A DNA stretch of 64,000 nt from Tenrec ecaudatus (lineage: Eukaryota > Chordata > Mammalia > Afrosoricida > Tenrecidae): the NCBI RefSeq assembly GCF_050624435.1, contig NC_134531.1, forward strand, positions 256,074,812 to 256,138,811, written 5' to 3'. Positions 34,261 through 44,539 of the stretch are shown here, in pieces. Made by a program: the position numbers and the translations under genes. Position 1 is the stretch's first letter. Every line of letters begins with the position of its first letter. The notes below the pieces were generated by a model, which worked only from the letters and a program-made list of their open reading frames with translations, ran no database searches and was not told the origin of the DNA.

Positions 34261-34655
34261 GTGAGCATCATAGAGTTCCAATTTAATAAAAGAAGGTATT
34301 CATGCATAGAGGGAGTGTTTGAGTAGAGGCCCAAGGTCCTTCTGCCACCTTAATACTTGACCTATAAATATAGACACAAAGATCTATTTCGCCAACCTCC
34401 TATATATATTTGCATGTACATGTCGTTGTCTAGACCTCCATGAATGCCCTTTGACTTCTAGCTCTTTCCTCCATCTCCCTTGACTTTCCTCCTGCCCTAC
34501 TACCATGCTTCATTGCCACCTGGGCTAGAGTATACCTCTTCTCTAAGCAACCTTACCCTTGATCATTTCCCACCAGGCCTGCCACTCCCCCTTCTCTACC
34601 CTTTGGGGTCCCATGTTTTTCCCTTGTCCCTGGGTTTGTTAACACCACTTCCTTA

Positions 34656-34685
34656 CCCCCCCCTCCCCCCACCCCAAGTCCCCCC
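34656..34685 (-). other. G-quadruplex-type tract in the L1 3' UTR
   Basis: Minus strand: G6, ACTT, G4, T, G6, A, G8. All four runs have at least four G and loops of one to four bases, a strong quadruplex pattern. Confidence 0.75.
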
Positions 34686-35532
34686 GGAACTGTCGGTCCC
34701 GTTGTTTTTCCTCCAGATAGTTCATCCAGCCTGTCCTATTCAGACAGACCTGTGGAGTCACTAACATGCACGAAAACTAGACAGAGGAACACAAAGCAAC
34801 AGTATATAACCAGACAGCAAAACAACCAAAACAAACCACTGAAAAAGAACAGAACAATACAGTTCGCAAGAGAAAAGCTTGTAGTTAGTTCAGGGATCTT
34901 TGCTGGCCCTTAGGAGCGTTTTCCAGTCCAGTCTGTTGGGGCACCACGCCCTGACCCCAAAGTCCACTTTCAGCATTCCCTGGGGACCTTGCCACTCCAT
35001 TCCCTTGCTGTTCCGCTGCACTCCCCCAGTGCATTGCCTCGGTGTGGTGGGATCAGGTCAGGTGCAATTCCCACACTGTGTCTCCGGTTCTGTCCCCTGT
35101 ATCGCCCTTAGTCACTGAGGGGCATCATGTCTCATAGTAGGGCCAGCCATGTTGTTCTCTCTGTGGACTGGCTGCTCTACTCAGGAACCTCATCCTCACG
35201 GCCTGGTGGGCCAGGCTGTGCTCCACTCTCTCCTCCTGCCCCTTCATCTGCTCCCGTGTGCTCTGATCAAATATGTCCATCTCCCATAGCTGCAGGGTCA
35301 ATGTCGTCCTTTGGAACAATTTCTTTTCGGGGGAGGGGCAGGAATCTACTTAATTTATGGTGCTGGGGCCTGCCTCCCAGACCTCTCCACCGGTTCCGTC
35401 CTCCACGCCGGGATAATGCATTCACACCTTGCGACACTGGGTTGAAGTCTGGTCCCACTTTCCCTGTGGAGATATAAACAATACCCTCCCCTTGGGTGGA
35501 TTAATGCCCCATTTCTGTCATGCTGATTGTAC

Positions 35533-38500
35533 TTACCTCAGGGGACTCATGTTGTACCTGTCCCTTTGGGACTGGCTTACCTCGCTTAGCATAATTCCTT
35601 CCAGCTCTTCCCATGAAATAACATGTTTCATGTGCTCATCGGTGCTTTTCAGTGCTGCATAATACTCCATTGTGTGTATGTGCCAAAGTTTGCTAATCCA
35701 CTCGTCTATCGATGGAAACTTAGGCTGTTTCCAAGTCTTTGCTATTGTGAATTGTGCCGCAATAAACATTGGAGCGCATATGACTGGTCGTGTTTTATTT
35801 GCTGCTTCAACCGGGTATATGCCCAGTAGAGGGATGGCTGGGTCGTAAGGTAGATCAATTTCCATTTTCTTTAGGTATCGCCAGATTGCTTTCCACAGTG
35901 TCTGTACAAATCTGCACGACCACCAGCAGTGGAGGAGGGTTCCTATTTCACCACAGCCCCTCCAACACTTGTTGCTCTCTGATTTACTGATCTGGGCTAG
36001 CCTCAGGGGTGTTAGGTGGTATCTCATGGTTGTTTTGATTTGCATTTCTCTTATGGCAAGGGACTTCGAGCACTTTCTCATATATTTATTGGCCATATTG
36101 ATCTCCTCTCTAGTGAAAGTTCTTCTCATTTCTTTTGCCCACTTCCTTAGGGGGTTAACTGTTTTCCTCTTTTTGCAGGTCATGATGGTGTTGTAGATTT
36201 TAGTAATGAGCCCTTTGTCTGACGTGTCATTACTAAAAATCTTCTCCCAGTCTGTGGGTTGCCTTGTCACCCTCTTGGCAAAGTCTTTCGAGGTGCACAG
36301 GTGTTTTATTCTTATTAGATCCCATTTGTCGATTTCCAGATCACCTGTGTGTGTCCCCTTCCCTGTTGCAGTGAGCCTATGTGCTCCCTGGGCCAGTGCT
36401 CTGAGATTAGTCCCGATTCCTTCCTTAATGGTCCTGATGGTTTGGGGTTTGACTTCTAGATCTGTGATCCACCTTGAGTGTATTCTTGTGCATGGGGTGA
36501 GGTAGACGTCTTGTTTCAACTTTCTACATGTGGATATCCATTGTTTCCAGCACCACTTATTAAAGAGGGCATCTGCTTCCCACTTGACGTTTTTGGGACC
36601 CTTGTCGAAGATCAGTTGTCTATATGCTGATGATTTTACTCCTGGGCTTTCTATTCTTTTCCACTGGTCTGAGTGTCTATCATTGTGCCAGTACCATGCT
36701 GTTTTGACCACTGTAGCTGTGTAGTAGGCATTAAAATCAGGCAGGGCGAGTCCTCCAATTGTGTCCTTCTTCTTGAGGAGTTCTCTGCTAATTCTGGGTT
36801 TCTTCCCTCTCCATATGAAGTTGGTGGTCAGTTTTTCCAATTCTTTGAAGAAGGTTGATGGTAATTGGATTGGTATAGCATTGAACTTGTAGAGTGCTTT
36901 AGGAAGAACTGTCATCTTTACTATGTTCAGCCTACCTAACCATGAGCAGGGGAGCTTCATCCATTTGTGAAGGTCACTTTTGGTTTCCTGTAATAGGGTT
37001 TTATAATTATGCTTATATAGGTCTTTAGTATTTTTTGTTAAGTATATTCCTAGGTATTTCAGTTTGTTCTTGGCTACTGTGAAGGGTACTTCCCTCTTAA
37101 TCGCCTCTTCCATGGCCCTGTCCGATGTGTATAGAAACCCTACCGACTTCTGTTTATTGATCTTGTATCCTGCTACCCTTCCGTATTCCTCTATTGCTGT
37201 AAGTATTCCAACTGTGGAGTTTTGGGGGTCTTCAATGTATAGGATCATGTCATCTGCAAATAACGATAGTTTCACCTCCTCCTCTCCCAACTGGATCCCT
37301 TTGATGTCCTTCCGCTGTCTTATGTTGTTAGCCAGGACCTCCAAAACGATATTGAATAGAAGAGGGGACAGGGGGCATCCTTGTCTTGTACCCTTTTTCA
37401 GTGGTATTGTTCTTGTCTTTTCTCCATTGACTATGATGTTGGCTGTTGGTCTTTCATAGATAGCTTGTATGAGCTTGAGGAACTTACCTTCCAATCCTAT
37501 CTTCATGAGTGTTTTGATTAGGAATGGATGCTGGATGTTGTCAAATGCTTTTTCTGCATCTATGGATATTATCATATGGTTTTTATCCTTTTTCTTCTCA
37601 ATGTGGTGTATGATATTGATGGATTTTCGGGTGTTAAACCATCCCTGCATCGCTGGGATGAATCCTACTTGGTCGTGGTGAATGATATGTTTGATGTTCC
37701 TTTGTATTCTATTGGCCAATATTTTGTTAAGGATTTTTGCATCTATGTTCATTAGAGATATTGGTCTATAATTCTCTACACTTGTGGGGTCTTTTCCCTG
37801 TTTGGGTATCAAAGTAATGCTGGCTTCGTAAAATGAGTTTGGGAGCTTGCCGTTCTTTTCTATGTTCTGGAATACTTTGTGGAGGATCGGTGTCAGCTCT
37901 TCCCTGAATGTTTGGTAAAATTCTGCTGTGTAGCCATCTGGCCCTGGGGCCTTTTTCCTTGGTAGGTTTTTGATGACACGCTCTATTTCTTCCTTCGCTA
38001 TGGGTTTGTTGAGGTTCTTGATCTCTGTCTCAGATAATCTAGGGATAGATTGTTTTTCTAAATATTTATCCATGTCTTCCAGGTTTCTGAATTCATTAGA
38101 ATACAAACCTTCATAGTACTTTGTGATTATCCTTTTTATCTCATTGGGGTCTGTTGTTATTGCCCCCGATTCATCTCTTATCCTGGCTATTGATGATTGT
38201 TCCTTTCTATCTTTGGTAAGCTTTGCCAGGGGAGTGTCAATTTTATTAATTCGTTCATAAAACCAGCTTCTAGTTGCGTTAATCCTTTGCATTGTTCTTT
38301 TGTCTTCCCACTGGTTTAACTCCGCCCTGATTTTTATTATTTCTTTTCTCTTGCTATTGGAGGGGTAGTTCTGTTGACTCTGTTCTAGTTGTTGGAGGTT
38401 TTGTGTTAACATATCTGTCATACGCCTTTCTTCCTTTTTCATGTATGCATTCAGTGATATCAAGCTACCTCTGATGACTGCCTTTGCAGTGTCCCATAAG

Positions 38501-39357
38501 TTTTGATATGTTGTATGCTCGTTCTCATTAGTTTCTAGAAATTTCCTGATATCCTCTCTGATCTGGACCTTAACCCATTCATGTCGCAGGAGATCGTTGT
38601 TTATTCTCCAATTGGTGACCCTTGCTTTTCTGGGTGCCCTCCTATTAATCTCCAGCTTTATGGCATGGTGGTCTGAGAAAGACGTCTGGATAATATCTAT
38701 GTGTTTGAATTTACTCAGGCTGGCCTTGTGCCCCAGCATGTGATCTATTCTTGAGAAAGATCCGTGTGGATTGGAGAAGAATGTGAAACCTTTTGCTTTT
38801 GGATGAAAGGCTCTATAGATGTCTATCAGGCCCTGTTGTCTAATTACATTGTTTAGCTCTCTGGCCTCTTTGCTGAGCTTCTTTCCCTGTGACCTGTCTT
38901 TCTCTGATAGTGGAGTGTTGAAGTCCCCCACTATTATTGTTGTTTCCGTGATTTCTTCTGTCATTTTTTTAATAGTTTGTTTGACGAAATTTGCCGCACC
39001 ATTATTAGGTGCGTAAATATTCAGTATGCTTATTGCTTCCTGGTTTACTGAGCCTTTGAGCATTATGTAATGTCCCTCTTTGTCTCTTTTTATGTTTTGG
39101 ATCTTGAGATCCATTTTGTCGGAGATTAAGATAGCCACTCCTGCCTTCTTGGAGTTACCATTTGCTTGGTAAACTTTCTTCCAGCCCTTTATTCTCAGCA
39201 TATGCTTGTCTGCTTGCTTAAGGTGTGTCTCTTGCAGGCAGCAGATTGATGGGTTATGTTTTCTAATCCAATCCTCCAGCCTCTTTCTTTTAACATATGA
39301 ATTGAGCCCATTTGTATTCAAAGTGATTATTACAATCTCTGGCTTCATGGTTGCCAT
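35533..39357 (-). CDS. ORF2: L1 ORF2 protein (endonuclease and reverse transcriptase)
   Basis: The 1274-residue protein cuts target DNA and copies L1 RNA into it. The N-terminal APE-type endonuclease (about residues 1-240) has the catalytic set at the same numbers as human ORF2p: E43 (LQETH), D145 and N147 (VGDFNTP), D205 (RIDH), D229 and H230 (SDHH). The reverse transcriptase (about 480-780) carries FADDMILY with FADD at 700-703 and the SPLLFNI block upstream. The C-terminal Cys-rich motif CX3CX7HX4C is complete (C1131, C1135, H1143, C1148). Length is one residue short of human (1275). There are no internal stops. The ATG lies 42 nt after the ORF1 stop, so translation probably depends on reinitiation, as in other L1s. 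By sequence it looks functional; activity is untested. Confidence 0.96.
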   Translation of the reverse strand: MATMKPEIVIITLNTNGLNSYVKRKRLEDWIRKHNPSICCLQETHLKQADKHMLRIKGWKKVYQANGNSKKAGVAILISDKMDLKIQNIKRDKEGHYIMLKGSVNQEAISILNIYAPNNGAANFVKQTIKKMTEEITETTIIVGDFNTPLSEKDRSQGKKLSKEARELNNVIRQQGLIDIYRAFHPKAKGFTFFSNPHGSFSRIDHMLGHKASLSKFKHIDIIQTSFSDHHAIKLEINRRAPRKARVTNWRINNDLLRHEWVKVQIREDIRKFLETNENEHTTYQNLWDTAKAVIRGSLISLNAYMKKEERRMTDMLTQNLQQLEQSQQNYPSNSKRKEIIKIRAELNQWEDKRTMQRINATRSWFYERINKIDTPLAKLTKDRKEQSSIARIRDESGAITTDPNEIKRIITKYYEGLYSNEFRNLEDMDKYLEKQSIPRLSETEIKNLNKPIAKEEIERVIKNLPRKKAPGPDGYTAEFYQTFREELTPILHKVFQNIEKNGKLPNSFYEASITLIPKQGKDPTSVENYRPISLMNIDAKILNKILANRIQRNIKHIIHHDQVGFIPAMQGWFNTRKSINIIHHIEKKKDKNHMIISIDAEKAFDNIQHPFLIKTLMKIGLEGKFLKLIQAIYERPTANIIVNGEKTRTIPLKKGTRQGCPLSPLLFNIVLEVLANNIRQRKDIKGIQLGEEEVKLSLFADDMILYIEDPQNSTVGILTAIEEYGRVAGYKINKQKSVGFLYTSDRAMEEAIKREVPFTVAKNKLKYLGIYLTKNTKDLYKHNYKTLLQETKSDLHKWMKLPCSWLGRLNIVKMTVLPKALYKFNAIPIQLPSTFFKELEKLTTNFIWRGKKPRISRELLKKKDTIGGLALPDFNAYYTATVVKTAWYWHNDRHSDQWKRIESPGVKSSAYRQLIFDKGPKNVKWEADALFNKWCWKQWISTCRKLKQDVYLTPCTRIHSRWITDLEVKPQTIRTIKEGIGTNLRALAQGAHRLTATGKGTHTGDLEIDKWDLIRIKHLCTSKDFAKRVTRQPTDWEKIFSNDTSDKGLITKIYNTIMTCKKRKTVNPLRKWAKEMRRTFTREEINMANKYMRKCSKSLAIREMQIKTTMRYHLTPLRLAQISKSESNKCWRGCGEIGTLLHCWWSCRFVQTLWKAIWRYLKKMEIDLPYDPAIPLLGIYPVEAANKTRPVICAPMFIAAQFTIAKTWKQPKFPSIDEWISKLWHIHTMEYYAALKSTDEHMKHVISWEELEGIMLSEVSQSQRDRYNMSPLR

Positions 39358-39399
39358 ATTCTGTTTTGTGTTTTGGGTCTTTGCCTATCTTCCTTCATA

Positions 39400-40527
39400 T
39401 CAGTGTACTGCGCTTGAGTGGAGGGTTTCTATCCTGTCCTCTTTTCCATCTGAGACCGTGTTGTCCTGGTGCGTGTTGCTGGCATGTTGGCTTCTAGATG
39501 GAGATGGGCTATATGGTGGTCTCCTGGAGGTTCTAGTTGGAGCTTGATCCTCTGGCCATAGTGAGTCAGCCAGTATGTTCTGCAGGGTCGGGTGACTTGC
39601 AGTATATTTTTTGAGTTCTTCCTTGTCCTGGAAGACCCTTATCTTACCCTCTATCTTAATGGATAACTTGGCAGGGTATAGGATTCTGGGGGAGGCATTT
39701 TTATCTTTCAGAATTTGGAAGATGCTGCTCCATTCTCTCCTCCTCTTCATGGTTTCAGCTGATAAGTCTGAGCATACCCTTACCTGCGCTCCTTTGTATG
39801 TGACTGTCTTCCTTTCTCTTGATGCTCGTAGAATTTTCTCTTTTTCCTCTAAGTTGGATAATTTTACAATTATATGCCTTGGCGTGTTCTTCTTGGTGTT
39901 TAGCTTCGCCGGCGTCCTCTCTGCTTCCTGTATGAGAGTCGGATTCTCCTTTGTTAGGTTGGGGAAATTTTCTTCCAGGAATTCCTTTGCTATCTTGGCG
40001 GTCGATTTGTGTGTTATGTTGTGTTCCGGTAGACCGATTATTCGAATATTATTCCTCTTCATAGCATCTGTCATTGATCTCAGGCTGTCTTCTGTTTCTT
40101 TAATTTTCCTATCTGATTGTTTTTCTCGCTTGCTTCGTTTGGTTTGAGCATCCTCGAGTTCACTGATACGGTTCTCAGCCTCCTCAAGCCTAGATATAGC
40201 TTCTGTGACCTTTTGTGTGGCCTCTGCTACCTCCTCTGTTAGTTTCTGCAGTTCCTTTTGGTGGATAGTATTCATCCCCTCTATTGTGGACTTCATCCCC
40301 TCTATTGTGCATTTCATCCCTTCTATCGTTGCATCCTTATTTTGGTTTGCTTCTCTTAGCTCCGGTATTACTGCAAGCAGAGTTCTGAAGATTTCCTTTT
40401 GTGGCTGATCTATATCTGTTTCTTCTATGAGTGACGTTAGGTCTGTTAAAGTGCCTCGTTTTTCTGATTTTTTTGTTGGGAGTGATGTGGTCTGTTGATT
40501 TTTCCTTGATCCTTTAATAGGCCCCAT
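39400..40527 (-). CDS. ORF1: L1 ORF1 protein (RNA-binding chaperone)
   Basis: The 375-residue protein forms trimers that coat L1 RNA. It has a basic, Ser/Thr-rich N terminus (1-30), a coiled coil (about 48-155), an RRM starting near residue 159 (IRIIGLPE) and a C-terminal domain (about 250-322) with the conserved DLSAET, REW..IF..LK and PRI.YPAKLS blocks. A Pro/Ser-rich tail (323-375) extends past the usual end and makes it longer than human ORF1p (338). In the coiled coil three near-identical heptads lie in a row: ATIEGMK, CTIEGMK, STIEGMN (66-86; DNA 40270-40332). The start codon follows the 5' UTR directly and is the first long in-frame ATG. The frame is intact. Confidence 0.95.
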   Translation of the reverse strand: MGPIKGSRKNQQTTSLPTKKSEKRGTLTDLTSLIEETDIDQPQKEIFRTLLAVIPELREANQNKDATIEGMKCTIEGMKSTIEGMNTIHQKELQKLTEEVAEATQKVTEAISRLEEAENRISELEDAQTKRSKREKQSDRKIKETEDSLRSMTDAMKRNNIRIIGLPEHNITHKSTAKIAKEFLEENFPNLTKENPTLIQEAERTPAKLNTKKNTPRHIIVKLSNLEEKEKILRASRERKTVTYKGAQVRVCSDLSAETMKRRREWSSIFQILKDKNASPRILYPAKLSIKIEGKIRVFQDKEELKKYTASHPTLQNILADSLWPEDQAPTRTSRRPPYSPSPSRSQHASNTHQDNTVSDGKEDRIETLHSSAVH

Positions 40528-40813
40528 GCTTCTGGGAGACAGGAGTAACCTTATTGTGTGGAGGCTCAGGCCACTGTGCCGTCTCCTGGGGTGGCTGGGG
40601 CGGGCTGCGGCAGGCTTAGGGCTGGCACTGGGGACCCAACAGGGCCCCAGATGGTGAGAGCTGGCTGGAGCTCACTGACGGCTCCTCAGGGACTGCAAAG
40701 CCGAGACTGCAGGTGGAGTGTTTGATCTGCCCGGGCTGTGAGCGGGGCCCCTCAGATAGCTGCGCAGGCAGCTGCGGGACACTGCAGGGAACAATGGTGT
40801 TCGCTCTCCGCCC

Positions 40814-40869
40814 TTTTGGCGCGAAACCGCAGGGGGTAATGGCGCTGGCAAAGGAGGCTTGGCGCGAAA
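40814..40869 (+). promoter_or_regulatory. Two E2F-like sites in a 43-bp repeat
   Basis: TTTTGGCGCGAAA (40814-40826) and TTGGCGCGAAA (40859-40869) match the near-palindromic E2F consensus TTTSGCGCSAAA. The sequence after each ('ccgcagggggYaatgg') is also shared, so the sites sit in a duplicated unit. Confidence 0.5.
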
Positions 40870-41661
40870 CCGCAGGGGGCAATGGTGCCCTTCCTCTGCT
40901 CAGGCTCAGAGTCGCGGCCGCCGGGGTCCCCGCAGCACCCTGGGGAGGGCACCTACTCTTGTGCCTTGCGCAGGGGGGGGCCCTTGGTGGGCAGACTCAG
41001 CAGCGTGGGGCGAGGCGCTCCGCGGAAGCTCAGGGTCCGGGACAGGCGCGGGTTGGACTATGGCTCCTGTTGGCGGGAAGTGCTCAGCGCAGGGTCCCCG
41101 CCAGGAGTGGAGCTGGCGCTAGGCTGCCAGGGGCTGGCGGGGGCGGGCGGGGGTGGGAGGCCAGCGCACGGAGGGCAGGTGGAGAGGTCCGCGGCAGCGG
41201 TGCGGGTGGATGGTCCCCCGTGGGGGTCGCCAGACAACCCGCGGGTCCGCTCCCCTGAGCTTGGATGAATGGAGGGAGGGACGTGGGCCCGAGGGCAGAT
41301 CGCTGCCCTGTGGGGAGAGGGGAACTGCGGGAGAGGAAAGCTTCTCTCCCAGTGGGGATCCGCGAGTGGGGAGTGGGCCGCTGGAGTAGGCAGGGCAGGC
41401 AAGTGGCTCTGGCCTAGGCGCCGGGTTTGGGGATGGAGCCTAAGCCGGTCGCCAGTGAGCTCACGGCAGCTTAGTGGCCAGAGATGTCCCACTAGTCCGG
41501 TCCTCTTTCACCTAGACCCCTGCTCCGGACAAATACGTGGGGTAGGACTGGGGTGCTGACCCAAGGGGATATTTCACTCACCAGACTCTTACTATTCAGC
41601 TACCTGGTCGCCAATCCCGCTTTGTTTGGAGGAGCTCTCAGAGTATGCGGGTGTCCCTGTC

Positions 41662-41671
41662 GGCCATCTTC
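41662..41671 (-). promoter_or_regulatory. YY1-type motif at the L1 5' end
   Basis: AAGATGGCCG on the minus strand, about 11-20 bp from the inferred element start, as in human L1. Confidence 0.7.
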
Positions 41672-41682
41672 CCCCTTCTCCT

Positions 41683-41695
41683 ATTTTTATTTTTT
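41683..41695. repeat. Target-site duplication of the L1 (5' side)
   Basis: TATTTTTATTTTT, identical to 32827-32839. The following bases differ, so the repeat is 13 bp. Confidence 0.6.
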
Positions 41696-41696
41696 A

Positions 41697-42840
41697 GTTT
41701 AACCTTGGTATTATCTAAAATTGGTAATATACAAAGTCTAGTGATAATATAAATCTCAACACTGAATTGGAAGATCAATGGCACGTCAGATTTAATTTAT
41801 GTTTCTGAATGTCTGGCAGAGAGTGACATGCACAGAGCTGACTACTTTGTGTCATGTTATCCATCTGAGTAGAGTGATTTCCATAGGAAAATCCATATGA
41901 AATTAAACCTTCAAGATGCAGACAAGGCTTTCTTTGATTTAAAATAAATGTACGAATTAAAGGTATAAATTTAATAAATCTGACACTGTGTTTGAACAAA
42001 TGGGTGATGGGCAATTTAACACAATTCTGAGACTCTATTAGTGATGCATTTTTCTTATTTGAGAATACTGCATATAAAAATATATTTGAACAGCACTCCA
42101 GGATAAATGATATTCTGGGATTCACATAAAGTCTTTCTGATACTGTTATGAGTGAGCCCCTTTTAATATTGGTTGACGTCATTTTTCTACACTATATAAT
42201 TCTACTTTAGTTTAAGATTATTTTCTCCTATTAGTGACAGAAGGACGGTCTAGAAAATCATTTATTTCCTCTTTAACATTTTAAAAGTATTTGTCTAAAT
42301 CATTGCCAAGTGGCAATAATACCATGAGTTGTATTAACATAGTCCAACTGGAAGCAAAACAAAAATAAACAAATATTATTTAATACCAAAAATATATAAT
42401 TATGCTAAAAACATGGATAATTGTGTGAAAAACACATTATACCTAGCTGGGGAAAAGGGAGCTTAGACTAAACATTCATTTATATTAAGAAAACCATAAT
42501 ATTACAAACATCCTTATTTCTTTTTAAATGTTCAAGAGTTCGCGGTCAGGAATAGTCAGCTTTCCTAATTAGAAACCTTAACGTCTCTGGAGTGAAAATG
42601 TATTAAGGTGGTGGCGGGATAGAAAGTCCATGGTTACAATTAACAAATAAAACTCTGAAATCCAGGAAAGCAGCTTAAGAGAGAAGGACTCTGAACATCT
42701 CTGGGGGAAAAAGAGGAGAAAGAATAGACATTTGAACAGACCTAGTGACAAGAAGGTAAACAACTTGTCTGACACACAAGTTACTATGAAAAGCATGTGA
42801 AATTTGGGAGCTAAGAAGTAGCAAAATGCTTCTCAGACAA
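41697..42840. other. Unassigned DNA
   Basis: No supported gene. The minus frame at 41775-42182 (135 codons) has no recognisable domain and ordinary AT-rich composition. I treat it as chance. Confidence 0.45.
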
Positions 42841-42847
42841 CAGATGT

Positions 42848-43450
42848 ATGTTATTCTGTTGTGGTGGTTGTTACAATCCATAAAGGCGGCTCCACCCCAT
42901 AGCGACCCTCTGGACAACAGAAGAAACACTTCAGGGCGCTGCACCATCCTCATGATTGTTTCTGTGCCTGAGCCCATCAACGCACCCACTGCGTCAGCCC
43001 ATCTCCCTCTTAGGGCATTCCCTCCCTCACGGCCCCCACTTTAACATGCATGACACCCTTCTCCTGACAGGATATCCAAAGTGTGTAAGTTGGAGCCTTT
43101 CCACCCTTGCCTCTAAGGATTGCCCTGGCCTTACTTCCTCCAACACAGATTGGTGGTCCTTTAAGCAATATTCTTCACCAGCACCACCAATCCAATGCAC
43201 CAAAGTTTCTAAGGTCTTCCTTATTCAATGCCCAATTTTCATATCATATGACACGATGGGGACTACCATGAGTTGGATCAGGTGCACCTTAGTCTTCAAG
43301 GTACCATCCTTGCTCTTCAACCCTCCAAAGAGGTCTTATGTGGCAAATTTACCTGGTGCAACACATCTTTTGCTCCTTGATAATTTCAAATTTTTTCTCC
43401 ATTTATCATGTTGTTCCCTATTGATCCAGTTGTGAACATGTTAGTCTCCT
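42848..43450 (-). mobile_element. RTE-clade LINE, 3' half
   Basis: On the minus strand the copy runs from the terminus (antisense 'ccccatagcgaccctctgga') back through the 3' ORF region: 'gggcgctgcaccatcctcat', 'agcaatattcttcaccagca', 'ccttattcaatgcccaattt' and 'ggtgcaccttagtcttcaag'. Stops are frequent. Confidence 0.75.
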
Positions 43451-43734
43451 TTACATTGAGTTGATATTAGTAACTTGTTGTTTGTGTTTATTTGAAGATG
43501 TTCTAGTAACATAACCTTCATTGTCATTTTGCTACAAACAAAGTAAAAAGGGCAAAAGGCCTTTCCTGGTCCTAAAAAGATTTTGCACAAGTCCAGAGAC
43601 TCTCACCTGTTTCACATTTGTCAGCTAACTTACCAATGTAAAAATATACGTGCCAGCTTCAAGACACAAGACAGGAAAGATGAGAATTTAAGGAAAGTAT
43701 AGTGAGCATTGGACAGCTAATAGCAAGGTGAGAA

Positions 43735-43862
43735 GTTCAAAATCATGAGCTTCTCTGTGGGAGAAACACAGTCTACCTGCTACTGCAAAGATGTGCCGCT
43801 TTGGAACCCCGCGTAGGCTCCCTACAAGTCTACATCCACTGGATGGCAGTGGGTTTGGTTGC
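43735..43862 (+). repeat. AfroSINE 3' half
   Basis: Modules are 'cttctctgtgggagaaacac', 'ctgctactgcaaagatgtg' and the end 'ccactggatggcagtgggtt'. Confidence 0.65.
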
Positions 43863-44010
43863 AGGAGCCCTGGTGGTATCGTAGGTCATGTTTATGGCTT
43901 CTAATGACAAGGTCAGACATCCACAGGCATAGTTTTTCTGTGTCCATAGCTTTTCTACCAGTAGAATTGACTCAATGGTAGTTAAATTTTTAAGGTGTTT
44001 TGTTCTAATG
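43863..44010 (+). repeat. AfroSINE, second copy in tandem
   Basis: The head 'aggagccctggtggtatcgt' starts immediately after the previous copy and runs to 'tagaattgactcaatggtag'. The first SINE's tail appears to have served as the insertion point. Confidence 0.6.
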
Positions 44011-44044
44011 CCACACGAACAACAGAAGTAGCACATACGTATTA

Positions 44045-44262
44045 CCATCCTTGCCTCTAAAGAGCTCTCTGATCATACTTCTTCCAATACATTCACTTAG
44101 CAATCCATGGTACTTTCAACATCCTCAGGCCCCACAGTTTAAATGCATCACTTCTGCTTCAGTCTTCTGTATTCAATGTCCTCCTTTCACTCGTGTCTAT
44201 GAGTCAATGAAGATAGCATGACTTTGGGCAGACGCAGGGTTGTCCTCAAAGTAACAGTTCAT
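44045..44262 (-). mobile_element. RTE-clade LINE fragment
   Basis: It parallels 43080-43330: 'ccttgcctctaaagagctct', 'cagtcttctgtattcaatgt' and 'gcatgactttgggcagacgc' on the plus strand. It lacks the 3' terminus. Confidence 0.65.
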
Positions 44263-44539
44263 CGTACTGTGGTGATTTGTGTTTCCATGGTGGTGAAAGG
44301 TATGTCGCTGCTAATTAAAATGCCAGCAGCATCACCCACCGCCAACAGGTTTCTGTGGCACTTACTCTAAGTAGGAAAGGAAGAAGGACTGGGCTCTCCA
44401 CTTCAAAGGGAGGAGCCACTGAAAACCTTATGCGTGGCTTGGAAGTTTTGACAATTCCTGAAGGCTTAAAAAATGGAAGCAGAACATTTGGGGGGTTAGT
44501 GGCAGAGGATGGGCCCCTTAAGTCTGTGGGCCCTTAAAG

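Larger units (their letters stand above)
32896..35532 (-). other. L1 3' UTR, 2.6 kb, with duplicated modules
   Basis: The 3' UTR is about ten times longer than in human L1. From 5' to 3' on the minus strand it contains a C/G-rich section, a G-quadruplex tract (34656-34685), a 247-bp tandem duplication (33796-34260), a TA/CA simple repeat (33710-33780), a second G-rich tract (33220-33249), a first 3' end with AATAAA (about 33065-33180) and, after an A-rich linker, a second homologous 3' end with AATAAA (32896-33000). All partial L1 copies in the window derive from this UTR. Confidence 0.85.
32840..41682 (-). mobile_element. L1: Full-length LINE-1 with both ORFs intact
   Basis: An 8.8-kb non-LTR retrotransposon. 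In its own order it has a 5' UTR (41682-40528), ORF1 (40527-39400), a 42-nt spacer, ORF2 (39357-35533), a 3' UTR (35532-about 32896) and a poly(A) region. The 13-bp sequence TATTTTTATTTTT occurs at 32827-32839 and 41683-41695 and is the likely target-site duplication, consistent with L1 endonuclease cutting at TTTT/A. Because the duplication is T-rich, it is weaker evidence than usual. Both ORFs are open and have the expected catalytic residues, so the copy may still be able to move. It is longer than a human L1 (6 kb), mainly because of the 3' UTR. Confidence 0.93.
40528..41682 (-). promoter_or_regulatory. L1 5' UTR and internal promoter, CpG-rich
   Basis: About 1.15 kb of GC- and CpG-rich sequence, the only CpG island-like stretch in the window. 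The first bases on the minus strand contain AAGATGGCCG (41662-41671), the YY1-type motif found at the start of many mammalian L1s, where it fixes the transcription start. Nearer ORF1, a 43-bp unit is repeated (40818-40826 and 40861-40869 mark the same core), and each core reads GGCGCGAAA in an E2F-like setting. Polymerase II initiates at the 5' end in known L1s. Confidence 0.8.

Noticed and set aside
35127-35477. A 116-codon plus frame
   Set aside because: It is antisense in the L1 3' UTR, GC-rich, with no domain.
39611-40147. A 178-codon plus frame opposite ORF1
   Set aside because: It is the antisense shadow of L1 ORF1.
41775-42182. A 135-codon minus frame outside any repeat
   Set aside because: No recognisable domain and AT-rich codon use. 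No splice sites or promoter features make it better than chance.
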